From an uncultured Rhodobiaceae bacterium (GTDB lineage Bacteria; Pseudomonadota; Alphaproteobacteria; RS24), in NCBI GenBank assembly GCA_937876775.1, contig CALEFA010000008.1, positions 1-48,843 on the forward strand: DNA of 48,843 nucleotides, read 5' to 3'. The notes beneath the pieces were generated by a model. The model ran no database searches. It was not told where the DNA came from and saw only the letters and a program-made list of their open reading frames with translations. The position numbers were made by a program, and so were the translations under genes. How positions within the stretch are numbered: the first letter of the stretch is position 1; each line of letters starts with the position of its first letter. Positions 17,830 to 25,901 of the stretch are shown one piece after another.

Positions 17830-18446
17830 TATTTTTGTCCGATAATCTCGTGCTGCGAAAGACGCTCAAAATAGGCCGTGAGATGCGTCAAAGATGGGTC
17901 AATCGGCAAACTTACTTTGGCCAAAAAACCAACCAGACAGTAAAAGGCAACGTCGACATAGGTCAACCGATCGCCGCATATATAGGGTTTATCGGCCAAT
18001 AGATTATTGACCCATTTCAACCCCTCGGCGGCTATCTGCTTTGACGGCGCGCCATAGTCATCGAGCAATAACATGCGGCCTTCAAAAAACCCCTTGCCTT
18101 CGCTATGGCGATAGCCCGCCATCATCGGTGCCAGCACCAAATAGTCAAGCTGGCGCATACGCATACGGGTTTCAGCCCGCTGGCCAGCGGTATTGCCACC
18201 AAGCACTGGATCGGGCTTGATTTCTTCAATATATTCAGCGATCGCCGCGACTTCGGCAATCACCATGCCATCATCCAATTGCAGGCATGGCAATTGACCG
18301 GCTGGATTGATTTTTAAAAATTCTTCACTGCGGTTTTGGCCGCCCATCATATCGATTTCTTCAACCTCAATATCCAATTTTTTGAGCGCCAGTATTTTTC
18401 TCAGCGCTTCCGGGTTGGGGCCAATTTTTGACGTAAAAAGTTTCAT
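17829..18446 (-). CDS. Glutathione S-transferase family protein
   Basis: A 205-residue protein with an N-terminal thioredoxin-like GST domain (MKLFTSKIGPNP; the cis-proline loop in NPAGQLPCLQLDDG, then the glutathione-contacting VIAEVAAIAEYIEE) and an all-helical C-terminal domain with the capping-box-like DRLTYVDVAFY. The start at 18446 is set by AAGGA about 6 nt upstream; an in-frame frame reaching 18596 would overlap the divergent MFS gene. It heads the four-gene operon. A GST here suggests either substrate conjugation or isomerisation, or protection from a reactive intermediate. Confidence 0.9.
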   Translation of the reverse strand: MKLFTSKIGPNPEALRKILALKKLDIEVEEIDMMGGQNRSEEFLKINPAGQLPCLQLDDGMVIAEVAAIAEYIEEIKPDPVLGGNTAGQRAETRMRMRQLDYLVLAPMMAGYRHSEGKGFFEGRMLLLDDYGAPSKQIAAEGLKWVNNLLADKPYICGDRLTYVDVAFYCLVGFLAKVSLPIDPSLTHLTAYFERLSQHEIIGQK

Positions 18447-18464
18447 AACCATCCTTTTGATTGC

Positions 18465-18495
18465 AAGTCTCAATTTGCTCGCTATTTTGAGACTT
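18465..18495. promoter_or_regulatory. Operator-like 9-bp perfect inverted repeat between GST and MFS genes
   Basis: AAGTCTCAA (18465-18473) and TTGAGACTT (18487-18495) are exact reverse complements separated by 13 bases, a centre-to-centre distance of 22 bp, about two helical turns. It lies 18 nt upstream of the GST start and 48 nt upstream of the MFS start, in a 97-base divergent promoter region. This is the expected form of a binding site for a dimeric regulator controlling both directions. No regulator gene is seen nearby. Confidence 0.6.
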
Positions 18496-18543
18496 ATGAA
18501 GGGCAATTCAAGCCTATTCTGCATTGAGCTTGGGAGAGCGCTT

Positions 18544-19788
18544 ATGTCCAAAACCAGCACCGGCCCGTTTTTTGGATGGGCGGTTTTAATCGCCATTGGT
18601 TACAGTCTAATGATTGGCGCCGGTTTGGTGTTTTATGCCATGTCGGTTTTGCTGGAGACGATTGTTTCATCGACCAGTTTTTCAGTGTCGCAAATCTCAA
18701 CAGCCAATACGATTTTTCTGCTGACGGCGGGCTTTATGGGCATTGCCGTCGGCGAAATGATTTCGCGCTATGACGTGCGCTATACGGTGTGTAGCGGGGC
18801 GCTTGTTCTGCTGGGGGCGTTTTATCTTTTGCCTGAAGTCAGCAGCCTTTGGGAGATTTACGCCTGTTATGTGCTGATTGGCATTGGCTATGCAATGACC
18901 GCGCTAGTACCCGCCACAACATTGGTTGCCCGCTGGTTCATCCGTCGCCGGGCGCTGGCTTTGGCGCTGACCCAATCGGGGCTATCGCTGGGCGGTATTG
19001 TGCTGACGCCGCTTTTGGCCGGCTTATTGTCTGACTACGGCCTCACTGCCATGCGCGGGCCGGTGCCGGTAATACTGATTTTGCTCATCGTGCCATTGTC
19101 TTTAATGCTGATGCGCCCCGACCCGCATGACATGGGGCTGACACCGGACGGCGACAAATTGGAAGCTGGCCAGATACCGGCCTCGCAAATCGGCATGAGC
19201 GCCAAACAAGCCATTCGTACGCGGTTCTTTATTCTGAGCGCCATCGCTTCGGTTTTTGCCATGGCGACGCAGGTCGGCACGATTGCGCATATTTTTAATT
19301 GGGGATTGGAACGCGCCGACGCCGCTACCGCCGCCGCCACTTTGGCGCTCATGGCGTTTTGTTCGCTCACTGGACGGCTGGTCTGCGGCGCCTTTCTAGA
19401 TCGGCTGAACATTTACCCGTTTGTGTTAACTTTATATCTGCTGCAAGCGCTGGCGATGATTGGCATTGCTTTTGCCGAGGGTTATTTGATGGTCACGGGG
19501 ATGACGGTGCTGTTTGGCGTCACCGTCGGCAATATTTTGATGTCGCAGCCCTTGCTGATTGGCAAGGCCTTTGGTGTGCGCGAGTTTCCGCGCATTTTGA
19601 GCATTAATCAATTGATTATGAATGGTGGCGTTTCGCTGGGGCCGCTGCTCATTGGTTTGGTCTATGACTTTGGTGGCGGCTATCAAAACGCGTTTGTTCT
19701 GGTCGGGCTGGTGAGCCTGCTGGCTTTCGTATGCCTATGGCTGGCCGGCAGCCCCGCCTCGGTATCGGCCGAGACGGAAACAAATTAA
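18544..19788 (+). CDS. MFS transporter, monocarboxylate/oxalate-formate antiporter-like
   Basis: A 414-residue major facilitator protein with 12 predicted membrane helices in two six-helix halves separated by a cytoplasmic loop (about residues 185-220, HDMGLTPDGDKLE). The pattern of YDVRYTVCSGAL and WFIRRRALALALTQSGLSLGG in the first half and FLDRLNIYPF in the second is typical of the organic-anion (OFA/MCT-like) MFS group. The ATG at 18544 follows GGGAGAG; the open frame continues upstream to 18307 inside GST but without a good start. It is divergent from the GST operon with an operator-like repeat between, so it is probably the importer for that pathway. Confidence 0.88.
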   Translation: MSKTSTGPFFGWAVLIAIGYSLMIGAGLVFYAMSVLLETIVSSTSFSVSQISTANTIFLLTAGFMGIAVGEMISRYDVRYTVCSGALVLLGAFYLLPEVSSLWEIYACYVLIGIGYAMTALVPATTLVARWFIRRRALALALTQSGLSLGGIVLTPLLAGLLSDYGLTAMRGPVPVILILLIVPLSLMLMRPDPHDMGLTPDGDKLEAGQIPASQIGMSAKQAIRTRFFILSAIASVFAMATQVGTIAHIFNWGLERADAATAAATLALMAFCSLTGRLVCGAFLDRLNIYPFVLTLYLLQALAMIGIAFAEGYLMVTGMTVLFGVTVGNILMSQPLLIGKAFGVREFPRILSINQLIMNGGVSLGPLLIGLVYDFGGGYQNAFVLVGLVSLLAFVCLWLAGSPASVSAETETN

Positions 19789-19820
19789 ACGGCAATAAGA
19801 GCCGCGCCCCTATTGCCGTT
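19788..19820. terminator. Bidirectional terminator hairpin between MFS and OYE genes
   Basis: AACGGCAATA (19788-19797) pairs perfectly with TATTGCCGTT (19811-19820) around a 13-base loop. It begins at the last base of the MFS stop codon and sits 17 nt from the end of the convergent flavin oxidoreductase gene. A/T-rich flanks on both sides are short, so it may serve both directions with modest strength. Confidence 0.65.
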
Positions 19821-19837
19821 AAATCGAACGCTAGCGC

Positions 19838-20938
19838 TTACGTTAAGCGCGATAAATCTTCTTTTGTGTAGGCCTTGAGATCAGCAATGTGACCATCACG
19901 CACTTTATTGGCCCAATCAGGATTGGCCAAAAGCGCACGACCGACACCGACCAAATCAAACTCGCCCTCGTCAAGACGTTGCACCAGACCATCAATCGGT
20001 GCCGCAGCCGACCCTTCGCCAACAAAGGCGTTGATGAAATCGCTATCGAGACCCACTGAACCAACGGTGATAGTTGGCACGCCAGTGAGTTTTTTTACCC
20101 AACCGGCCAAGTTCAGTTCCGAGCCTTCAAATTCCGGCTCCCAGAAACGCCGTGTTGAACAATCGAAACAGTCAACGCCTGCCGCTTGCAACGGCTCAAG
20201 GAAGGCTTTCAGCTTGTCTGGGTCTGTCGCCATTTTGTGTTCGAAGTCTTGCTGTTTCCATTGTGAGAAACGCAGAATAAGCGGGAAATCATCACCAACT
20301 TCGGCCCGTGTGCGGGCGATAATCTCGCTGGCAAAGCGCGTACGCTCAGGCAAATCACCGCCGAATTCGTCATCGCGCACATTGGTGCCTTCCCAGAAAA
20401 ACAGATCAATCAAATAGCCGTGCGCGCCGTGGAATTGCACACCGTCAAAACCGAGCTCTTTAGCTGAAACGGCGGCGCTAACATATGCGTCGATAATATC
20501 TTCAACTTCTTGCTTGCTCAGCGACACACCGGTTTCTTTACCGGGATATTTCAATCCGGACGGCGACACGGTGCGGGTTTCCGGCGAGGGGCCAGTGCCT
20601 TCGGGGCGCATCGCACCCATATGCCAGATTTGCGGCATAATCAGGCCACCGCCCTCATGCACTTCATCAACCACACGCTGCCAACCAGCCAAAGCCTCTT
20701 GCGTGTGAAAGTTTGGAATTTTCGGGTCGCCACTGGCGGAGCCATGATTAATGGTTGTGCCTTCGGTGATAATCAGGCCGGTGCCGCCTTCGGCACGGCT
20801 ACGATAATAGGCCGCCACATCTTCGGTGGGAATGCCATCTGGCGAAAAACTGCGCGTCATTGGCGCCATCACAATACGATTGGGAATTTCCAATTTATTA
20901 AGGGTGAAGGGGTTAAACAGTGCAGGAAAATGTGTCAT
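19838..20938 (-). CDS. Old Yellow Enzyme family NADH:flavin oxidoreductase
   Basis: A 366-residue FMN-binding TIM barrel. It has the N-terminal IPNRIVMAPMTRSFS segment, the active-site region FDGVQFHGAHGYLIDLFFW, the segment FGGDLPERTRF and the phosphate-binding VGVGRALLANPDW near the C-terminus. These are standard for Old Yellow Enzymes, which reduce activated C=C bonds, nitro groups or nitrate esters using NAD(P)H. The usual HGAN tetrad reads HGAH here, a variant known in some OYE classes. AAGGT lies just upstream of the ATG. The gene is divergent from hspQ, and its natural substrate is unknown. Confidence 0.9.
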   Translation of the reverse strand: MTHFPALFNPFTLNKLEIPNRIVMAPMTRSFSPDGIPTEDVAAYYRSRAEGGTGLIITEGTTINHGSASGDPKIPNFHTQEALAGWQRVVDEVHEGGGLIMPQIWHMGAMRPEGTGPSPETRTVSPSGLKYPGKETGVSLSKQEVEDIIDAYVSAAVSAKELGFDGVQFHGAHGYLIDLFFWEGTNVRDDEFGGDLPERTRFASEIIARTRAEVGDDFPLILRFSQWKQQDFEHKMATDPDKLKAFLEPLQAAGVDCFDCSTRRFWEPEFEGSELNLAGWVKKLTGVPTITVGSVGLDSDFINAFVGEGSAAAPIDGLVQRLDEGEFDLVGVGRALLANPDWANKVRDGHIADLKAYTKEDLSRLT

Positions 20939-21046
20939 GTGACTACCTTTGTTGAATATGTTATGTTGCGAGAGACACTATCGGTTGATGTGCGTATGTT
21001 CAAGCTCCAAACAAAACGCGAAAGCAAAGGCAAGAAAAGAAACAAG

Positions 21047-21376
21047 ATGATTGAAAGAGAAGCAAAATTCCAAATCGGTGAAGTCGTTAAGCACAGAGTT
21101 TTTGCTTTTCGCGGGGTCATTTTTGATGTCGACCCGACGTTTAACAATACAGAGGAATGGTGGATGTCCATCCCCGCCGAAGTGCGCCCCAAGAAAGATC
21201 AGCCGTTTTACCATTTGTTAGCCGAAAGCGATGACAGTGAATATATCGCTTATGTATCGGAGCAAAATCTTTTGCGCGATACCAGCGAACAACCCATTCG
21301 GCACCCTGAGGTTAATCAAATATTTGAAAAATTCGACGGCACGCGCTATTCCGTGCGTGTTAACAATACGCATTAA
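21047..21376 (+). CDS. hspQ: Heat shock protein HspQ (YccV-like, hemimethylated-DNA-binding fold)
   Basis: A 109-residue protein with the HspQ/YccV hallmark run FQIGEVVKHRVFAFRGVIFD, then FNNTEEWW, QPFYHLL and the final YIAYVSEQNLL. In enterobacteria HspQ is a specificity factor for Lon and binds hemimethylated oriC DNA. The ATG at 21047 is chosen because homologues begin just before the AKFQIGEVV segment; in-frame ATGs at 20963 and 20996 would add a lysine-rich extension not expected in the family. No strong Shine-Dalgarno is visible. The next gene starts 20 nt downstream. Confidence 0.85.
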   Translation: MIEREAKFQIGEVVKHRVFAFRGVIFDVDPTFNNTEEWWMSIPAEVRPKKDQPFYHLLAESDDSEYIAYVSEQNLLRDTSEQPIRHPEVNQIFEKFDGTRYSVRVNNTH

Positions 21377-21396
21377 TTTTTTAGAAAATTAGGTTC

Positions 21397-22200
21397 ATGC
21401 TTCGTCACATATCGCGTTTCTTTGCCGGGCTCATTATCCGCTATATCCAAAAGCCGATAATGAATTATCAGTCCTATCAGTTCATTCCGCTTGCCGAACT
21501 TGAGAAAAACATGCGGCCCGGCGATGTGCTGCTGGTCGAGGGCAATCAGCGGGTGTCTTCGGCGATTAAGTATCTCACCCAATCGACATGGTCACACGCC
21601 GCCTTTTATGTCGGACGCGAAGCCGGATTGAAGGACGAGCACGGCCATGCCGCCGCTCTGGTCGAGGCGGATTTGAGCTATGGCGTTATCAGCGTCTCAA
21701 TGACCAAATATCTTGGCTATAACACCCGCATTTGCCGCCCATCGCTGATTACCGCTGAGGACAATGCGGCGGTGCAGAAGTTCATCATCGACTCGCTGGG
21801 CATGAGTTATGACGTTAAGAATGTTATCGATTTAGCGCGGTTTTTACTGCCGCAACCGCCGGTACCGGAAAGCTGGAAACGGCGGATGATTGCGCTGGGT
21901 AGCGGCGAACCATCGCAAGCGATTTGTTCGACCCTAATTGCCCGCGCCTTTCAGACGGTTGGCTATCCTATTTTGCCGCAAATTACCCGCGAAAATCAGC
22001 GCGAAGTCATGCATATCCGTCACCATTCGCTATTTACCCCGCGCGATTTCGATTTGTCGCCGTATTTTGAGGTGATCAAGCCAACCATACAAAAACGGCC
22101 TGATTATAAGAAGTTCGAATGGCGCGAAATGCCGCCCGAAGACACCCAAAAGCCCGCCAAAGTGGCGGCTCTCGAGGAGTTACCGGGCCGTGAGGCGTGA
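21397..22200 (+). CDS. YiiX/YaeF-type permuted NlpC/P60 (C92) amidase
   Basis: A 267-residue protein resembling the permuted papain-like YiiX/YebB-type family. The segment MRPGDVLLVEGNQRVSSAIK is followed by STWSHAAFYVG with the predicted catalytic His67; the nucleophile appears much later in SQAICSTLIARAF (Cys177), the circularly permuted order. Family members are predicted amidases or acyl hydrolases acting on peptides or lipids; the substrate is unknown. No lipobox or signal peptide is visible. Its end overlaps the next gene by 11 nt. Confidence 0.75.
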   Translation: MLRHISRFFAGLIIRYIQKPIMNYQSYQFIPLAELEKNMRPGDVLLVEGNQRVSSAIKYLTQSTWSHAAFYVGREAGLKDEHGHAAALVEADLSYGVISVSMTKYLGYNTRICRPSLITAEDNAAVQKFIIDSLGMSYDVKNVIDLARFLLPQPPVPESWKRRMIALGSGEPSQAICSTLIARAFQTVGYPILPQITRENQREVMHIRHHSLFTPRDFDLSPYFEVIKPTIQKRPDYKKFEWREMPPEDTQKPAKVAALEELPGREA

Positions 22201-22915
22201 CCATAAACCCTATGCCATTCGGCGGTTGATTAATTTCTGCCGCAGGGTTTACACGCGCTACCGTATTGAACCGCAATTTGACAGCGTCGGCAGTGGCTTA
22301 GAGGTAATTGGCCCGCGTGGGCTCGAAATCTATGGCAAAGATATTCATCTTGGCGACCGCGTGCATATCTCAACGGCTCGTGGGCAAATGTCACGATTGT
22401 GTACTTGGCCCGACGGCACGGGCGGCCATGGCCGGATTGATATTGGCAGCTATTGCCTGCTGACCCCAGGATTGCAGATTGTGTCGGCGGCGCATGTGCA
22501 GATTGGCGATAATGTGATGATCGCCAGTCGGGTTTACATTTCCGACGCCGATTGGCACGGTATTTATGACCGTGTGGCCTCGCCCGGCCAAATGGCGCCG
22601 ATTGTTTTGGGTGATAATGTATGGCTCGGTGAAGGGGTGAAAGTGTGCAAGGGCGTGACGATTGGCGACAATAGCGTGATTGGTGCCGGTTCGGTGGTGA
22701 CCAGCGATATTCCGGCCAATGTTATCGCCGCCGGAAATCCGGCCCGCGAGATTAAGAAACTCGATGCGGCGACCCCGCTTAACCGTCGAGAAACGATGTT
22801 TGAAGATGTAGAAAAATATGAAAAAACAATGTCTTATTTACATTACTTAAATCACAAAGATAACTCTTTTATACATTGGTTCAGACATTTACTCTGGCCG
22901 CGACGGGACGATTAA
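22190..22915 (+). CDS. Hexapeptide-repeat (left-handed beta-helix) acyltransferase
   Basis: A 241-residue acyltransferase with imperfect hexapeptide repeats from about residue 45 to 185 (VQIGDNVMIASRVYISD, then LGDNVWLGEGVKVCKGVTIG and VIGAGSVVTSDI) and the family close VIAAGNPAREIKKL. Such enzymes usually transfer acetyl groups from acetyl-CoA to sugars or small amines. The start is a GTG at 22190, supported by GAGGAG 10 nt upstream, inside the end of the amidase gene. The last 60 bases are more AT-rich than the rest. The peptide-binding protein gene starts 2 nt after its stop. Confidence 0.88.
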   Translation: MRRDHKPYAIRRLINFCRRVYTRYRIEPQFDSVGSGLEVIGPRGLEIYGKDIHLGDRVHISTARGQMSRLCTWPDGTGGHGRIDIGSYCLLTPGLQIVSAAHVQIGDNVMIASRVYISDADWHGIYDRVASPGQMAPIVLGDNVWLGEGVKVCKGVTIGDNSVIGAGSVVTSDIPANVIAAGNPAREIKKLDAATPLNRRETMFEDVEKYEKTMSYLHYLNHKDNSFIHWFRHLLWPRRDD

Positions 22916-22917
22916 TC

Positions 22918-24705
22918 ATGCGGTTTTTACTCTCGACTTTAGTTATTGGCTTATTTGCGGTGACCCAAAATGCGGCGGCGCAACAAGCGACGCACGGGCT
23001 CGCCATGCATGGTGAACTGGCTCTGGCGGCGGATTTCACTCATTATCAGCACGCCGACCCACGGGCCTTGAAGGGCGGCACCTTGCGGCAAGCGCAATTG
23101 GGCAGTTTTGATAGCCTCAACCCGTTTTCCATTCGCGGCAATGCGGCGCGCAATATTCGTGAACGGGTTTTCGAAAGCTTGCTCGACCGCAATTATGATG
23201 AAGCCTTCAGCCTTTATGGGCTTTTGGCGGAAAGCGTCAGCACAGCTGAAGACCGTTCCAGCGTCACCTTTCGTTTGCGGCCACAAGCGCGGTTTTCAGA
23301 CGGTGTGCCAGTAACCGCCGCTGATGTCGCCTTCACCCTCGAATTGCTAAAAACCCAAGGGCGACCCAATCATCGCTATTATTATGGCAAGGTCGAAAGT
23401 TTTGAGATTACCGACAACCGCACAATTACCCTGAATTTTGATGCCAATAATCCAGACCGTGAATTACCGCTGATTTTGGGGCTGATGCCGATTTTGCCTC
23501 GGCATATCTATGAAAGCCGCGATATTCAAGCTGCCTCCTTACAATTGCCGATCGGTTCCGGCCCCTATGTGATTGAAGAAATCACGCCCGGCGCGCAAGT
23601 GCGGTTTCAAAAACAGGCGGATTATTGGGCCGACGATTTGCCGTTAATGGTCGGACGACACAATTTCCAGCTTATTGTCGAGGACTATTTCCGCGATGAA
23701 AACACCGCTTTTGAGGCTTTCAAGGCCGGTAATGTCGATATTTGGTTCGAACGCAAACCGCAACGCTGGCTGTCGGGCTATCAATTTCCAGCAGCCAAAG
23801 ACGGGCGGGTTCGAAAACAGGCAATTCCGCTTGCCACCCCATCGGGCTTGCGCGCCTTTGTCTTGAACACCCGCCGCAACCGCCTGCAAAGCCCTGAATT
23901 ACGACAAGCACTCGACCTACTTTTTGATTTTCAATGGGTCAATAAAGTGCTGTATGGCGGCGTTTACCAGCGCACCGATAGCTATTTTGGCAATACGCCG
24001 TTGAGCGCCCAAGGGCAGCCAGCCTCAGACGAAGAAATGGCGCTATTGCAAGATAGCCCGATCGATAAAGCCAAGCTGGCGCAAGGCTATCTGGCGCCAC
24101 AAAGCGACGGTTCCGGTCGTGACCGGCAGTTGCGCGGCCAAGCGATGGACTTATTGCAAGCCGCCGGCTACCAGCTACAAGGAGCCCAATTATATGCCCC
24201 TAACGGCCAAGCCGTGCGTCTGGAAATCATTGTGCAACGCCGCGAGGATGAGCGCTTGGCGCTGGCGTGGCGGCGTATGCTGGCGCAAGTTGGCATTGAT
24301 TTATCGGTGAGGCTGCTCGACGCCAGCCAATATCAGCGCCGCCTCCAGACCTTTGACTTTGATATTATGGTGTATCAGTACTTCGCCTCTTTATCGCCGG
24401 GCAATGAACAGGCGTATTATTGGGGCTCCGAGGCGGCCAGTTCGCAAGGTAGCCGCAATTATGCCGGCCTAAGCGATGCTGGATTGGACAATGCCATTGA
24501 GGCGCTAACAAAAGCACGCGCCAGCGACGATTTTATCACCACTGCCCGCGCCCTTGATCGGGCTTTGATGACCAGTGGGCATTTCGTGCCGCTGTTTCAC
24601 AATCCCATGCAATGGGTGGCCGCTTGGCATTATGTCGAACACCCCGACGCCCACGCCCTCTATGGGGCGCGGGTCGATAGTTGGTGGCTCAATGCCGAGA
24701 ATTAA
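22918..24705 (+). CDS. YejA-like periplasmic peptide-binding protein (ABC family 5)
   Basis: A 595-residue extracellular solute-binding protein with a signal peptide (to about residue 21, AAAQQA). The YejA-type opening LKGGTLRQAQLG and FDSLNPFSIRG is followed by the family 5 core (FRLRPQARFSDGVPVTAADV, then LPIGSGPYVIEE). YejA delivers peptides, including microcin C in E. coli, to the YejBEF permease. Here no permease or ATPase gene follows: the next gene is on the other strand. It is therefore an orphan binding protein, expressed with the upstream amidase and acyltransferase. The start at 22918 places the signal peptide at the terminus. Confidence 0.88.
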   Translation: MRFLLSTLVIGLFAVTQNAAAQQATHGLAMHGELALAADFTHYQHADPRALKGGTLRQAQLGSFDSLNPFSIRGNAARNIRERVFESLLDRNYDEAFSLYGLLAESVSTAEDRSSVTFRLRPQARFSDGVPVTAADVAFTLELLKTQGRPNHRYYYGKVESFEITDNRTITLNFDANNPDRELPLILGLMPILPRHIYESRDIQAASLQLPIGSGPYVIEEITPGAQVRFQKQADYWADDLPLMVGRHNFQLIVEDYFRDENTAFEAFKAGNVDIWFERKPQRWLSGYQFPAAKDGRVRKQAIPLATPSGLRAFVLNTRRNRLQSPELRQALDLLFDFQWVNKVLYGGVYQRTDSYFGNTPLSAQGQPASDEEMALLQDSPIDKAKLAQGYLAPQSDGSGRDRQLRGQAMDLLQAAGYQLQGAQLYAPNGQAVRLEIIVQRREDERLALAWRRMLAQVGIDLSVRLLDASQYQRRLQTFDFDIMVYQYFASLSPGNEQAYYWGSEAASSQGSRNYAGLSDAGLDNAIEALTKARASDDFITTARALDRALMTSGHFVPLFHNPMQWVAAWHYVEHPDAHALYGARVDSWWLNAEN

Positions 24706-24708
24706 ACG

Positions 24709-25836
24709 CTAAATCGCGTCAGCCGCTTTCAACGCCGCGACCTCATCATCTGAAAAGCCCCATTCATTGAGGGCGGTATCATTATGCTGACCATTGGTCG
24801 GCGCCGGCCCTTGGATTTTGCTTTCCGTTCGGCTGAAACGCGGTGCCACATTGGGTTGCACCACGCCGTCGATTTCCACCAGCGTTTCGCGCGCCTGATT
24901 GTGCGGGTGATGATAGGCTTCATCCATATCAAGAACCGGTGCATAGCAAATGTCGGTGCCCAGCATGATGGCGTCCCATTCATCGCGGTTTTTTGTCTTA
25001 AAGGCATCGGCCACCTTTTGTTTTAACTCCGGCCAAGCGCTACGATTCATTTGCGCATCAAAGGCGCTGTCATCAAACCCTGCTTTTTCGCGCAATAGCG
25101 CATAAAACTGCGGTTCAATTGACCCAATGGAAACAAATTTGCCATCTGCGGTTTCGTAAACGTCATAAAAATGCGCCGCCCCATCGAGCATATTATCGCT
25201 GCGATTGGTGCTCCAAATGCCTGAGGCTTTCATGCCATAGAACATGCTCATCAAAGAGGTAGCGCCATCAGTCATGGCGCAATCAACGACTTGTCCCTTG
25301 CCCGATTTGGCAGCTTCAATCAGCGCCGCACAAATGCCCATTGCCAGATATAAAGCGCCGCCGCCAAAGTCGCCGACCAAATTCAACGGTGGCACGGGGG
25401 CTTCTTTGCGGCCAATGGCAGCTAAAGCGCCGGTTAAGGCGATGTAGTTAATGTCATGGCCAGCGGCATTGGCCAGCGGCCCATATTGTCCCCAACCGGT
25501 CATCCGGCCATAAACCAGTTTCGGATTGCGCGCCAAACATACATATGGCCCCAAGCCAAGGCGTTCCATCACACCCGGGCGGAAACCCTCTTGCACAACA
25601 TCAGCGTTTTCAATTAATTTCAAACAGGCTTCAATGCCTTCCGGTTTCTTCAAATCCAGAGCAACCGATTTGCGGCCACGTGAACCAATATCGTTGACCG
25701 AGCCACCGCGACTGCCTTTGCGGTCAATACGGATAATTTCAGCCCCCATATCGGACAGCAACATGGCGCAAAACGGCCCTGGCCCGATACCTGCGAATTC
25801 AACGATTTTAATGCCATTAAGTGGACCTTGTCCCAT
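24709..25836 (-). CDS. CaiB/BaiF family CoA-transferase (alpha-methylacyl-CoA racemase-like)
   Basis: A 375-residue type III CoA-transferase/racemase. It begins [29 protein letters not shown], the family N-terminus, and has the catalytic aspartate in [15 protein letters not shown] near residue 153. Close similarity of [10 protein letters not shown] and [14 protein letters not shown] suggests the alpha-methylacyl-CoA racemase subgroup, which epimerises 2-methyl-branched acyl-CoAs. The ATG at 25836 follows GGGGAGAA; an earlier in-frame start at 25893 would run up to ntrC without a ribosome-binding site. It is downstream of ntrC on the same strand, 65 nt apart, where ntrY would be expected. Confidence 0.87.
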   Translation of the reverse strand: MGQGPLNGIKIVEFAGIGPGPFCAMLLSDMGAEIIRIDRKGSRGGSVNDIGSRGRKSVALDLKKPEGIEACLKLIENADVVQEGFRPGVMERLGLGPYVCLARNPKLVYGRMTGWGQYGPLANAAGHDINYIALTGALAAIGRKEAPVPPLNLVGDFGGGALYLAMGICAALIEAAKSGKGQVVDCAMTDGATSLMSMFYGMKASGIWSTNRSDNMLDGAAHFYDVYETADGKFVSIGSIEPQFYALLREKAGFDDSAFDAQMNRSAWPELKQKVADAFKTKNRDEWDAIMLGTDICYAPVLDMDEAYHHPHNQARETLVEIDGVVQPNVAPRFSRTESKIQGPAPTNGQHNDTALNEWGFSDDEVAALKAADAI

Positions 25837-25901
25837 TTGATTCTCCCCTATCAATCTAGCCGTAAGCTTATCGACAGATGAAACCAGCGACAAGCCGCAT
25901 T

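Noticed and set aside
20510-21046. Long N-terminal extension of hspQ reaching back into the flavin oxidoreductase region
   Set aside because: The extension is antisense to the OYE gene and unlike any HspQ; family members start near the KFQIGEVV segment.
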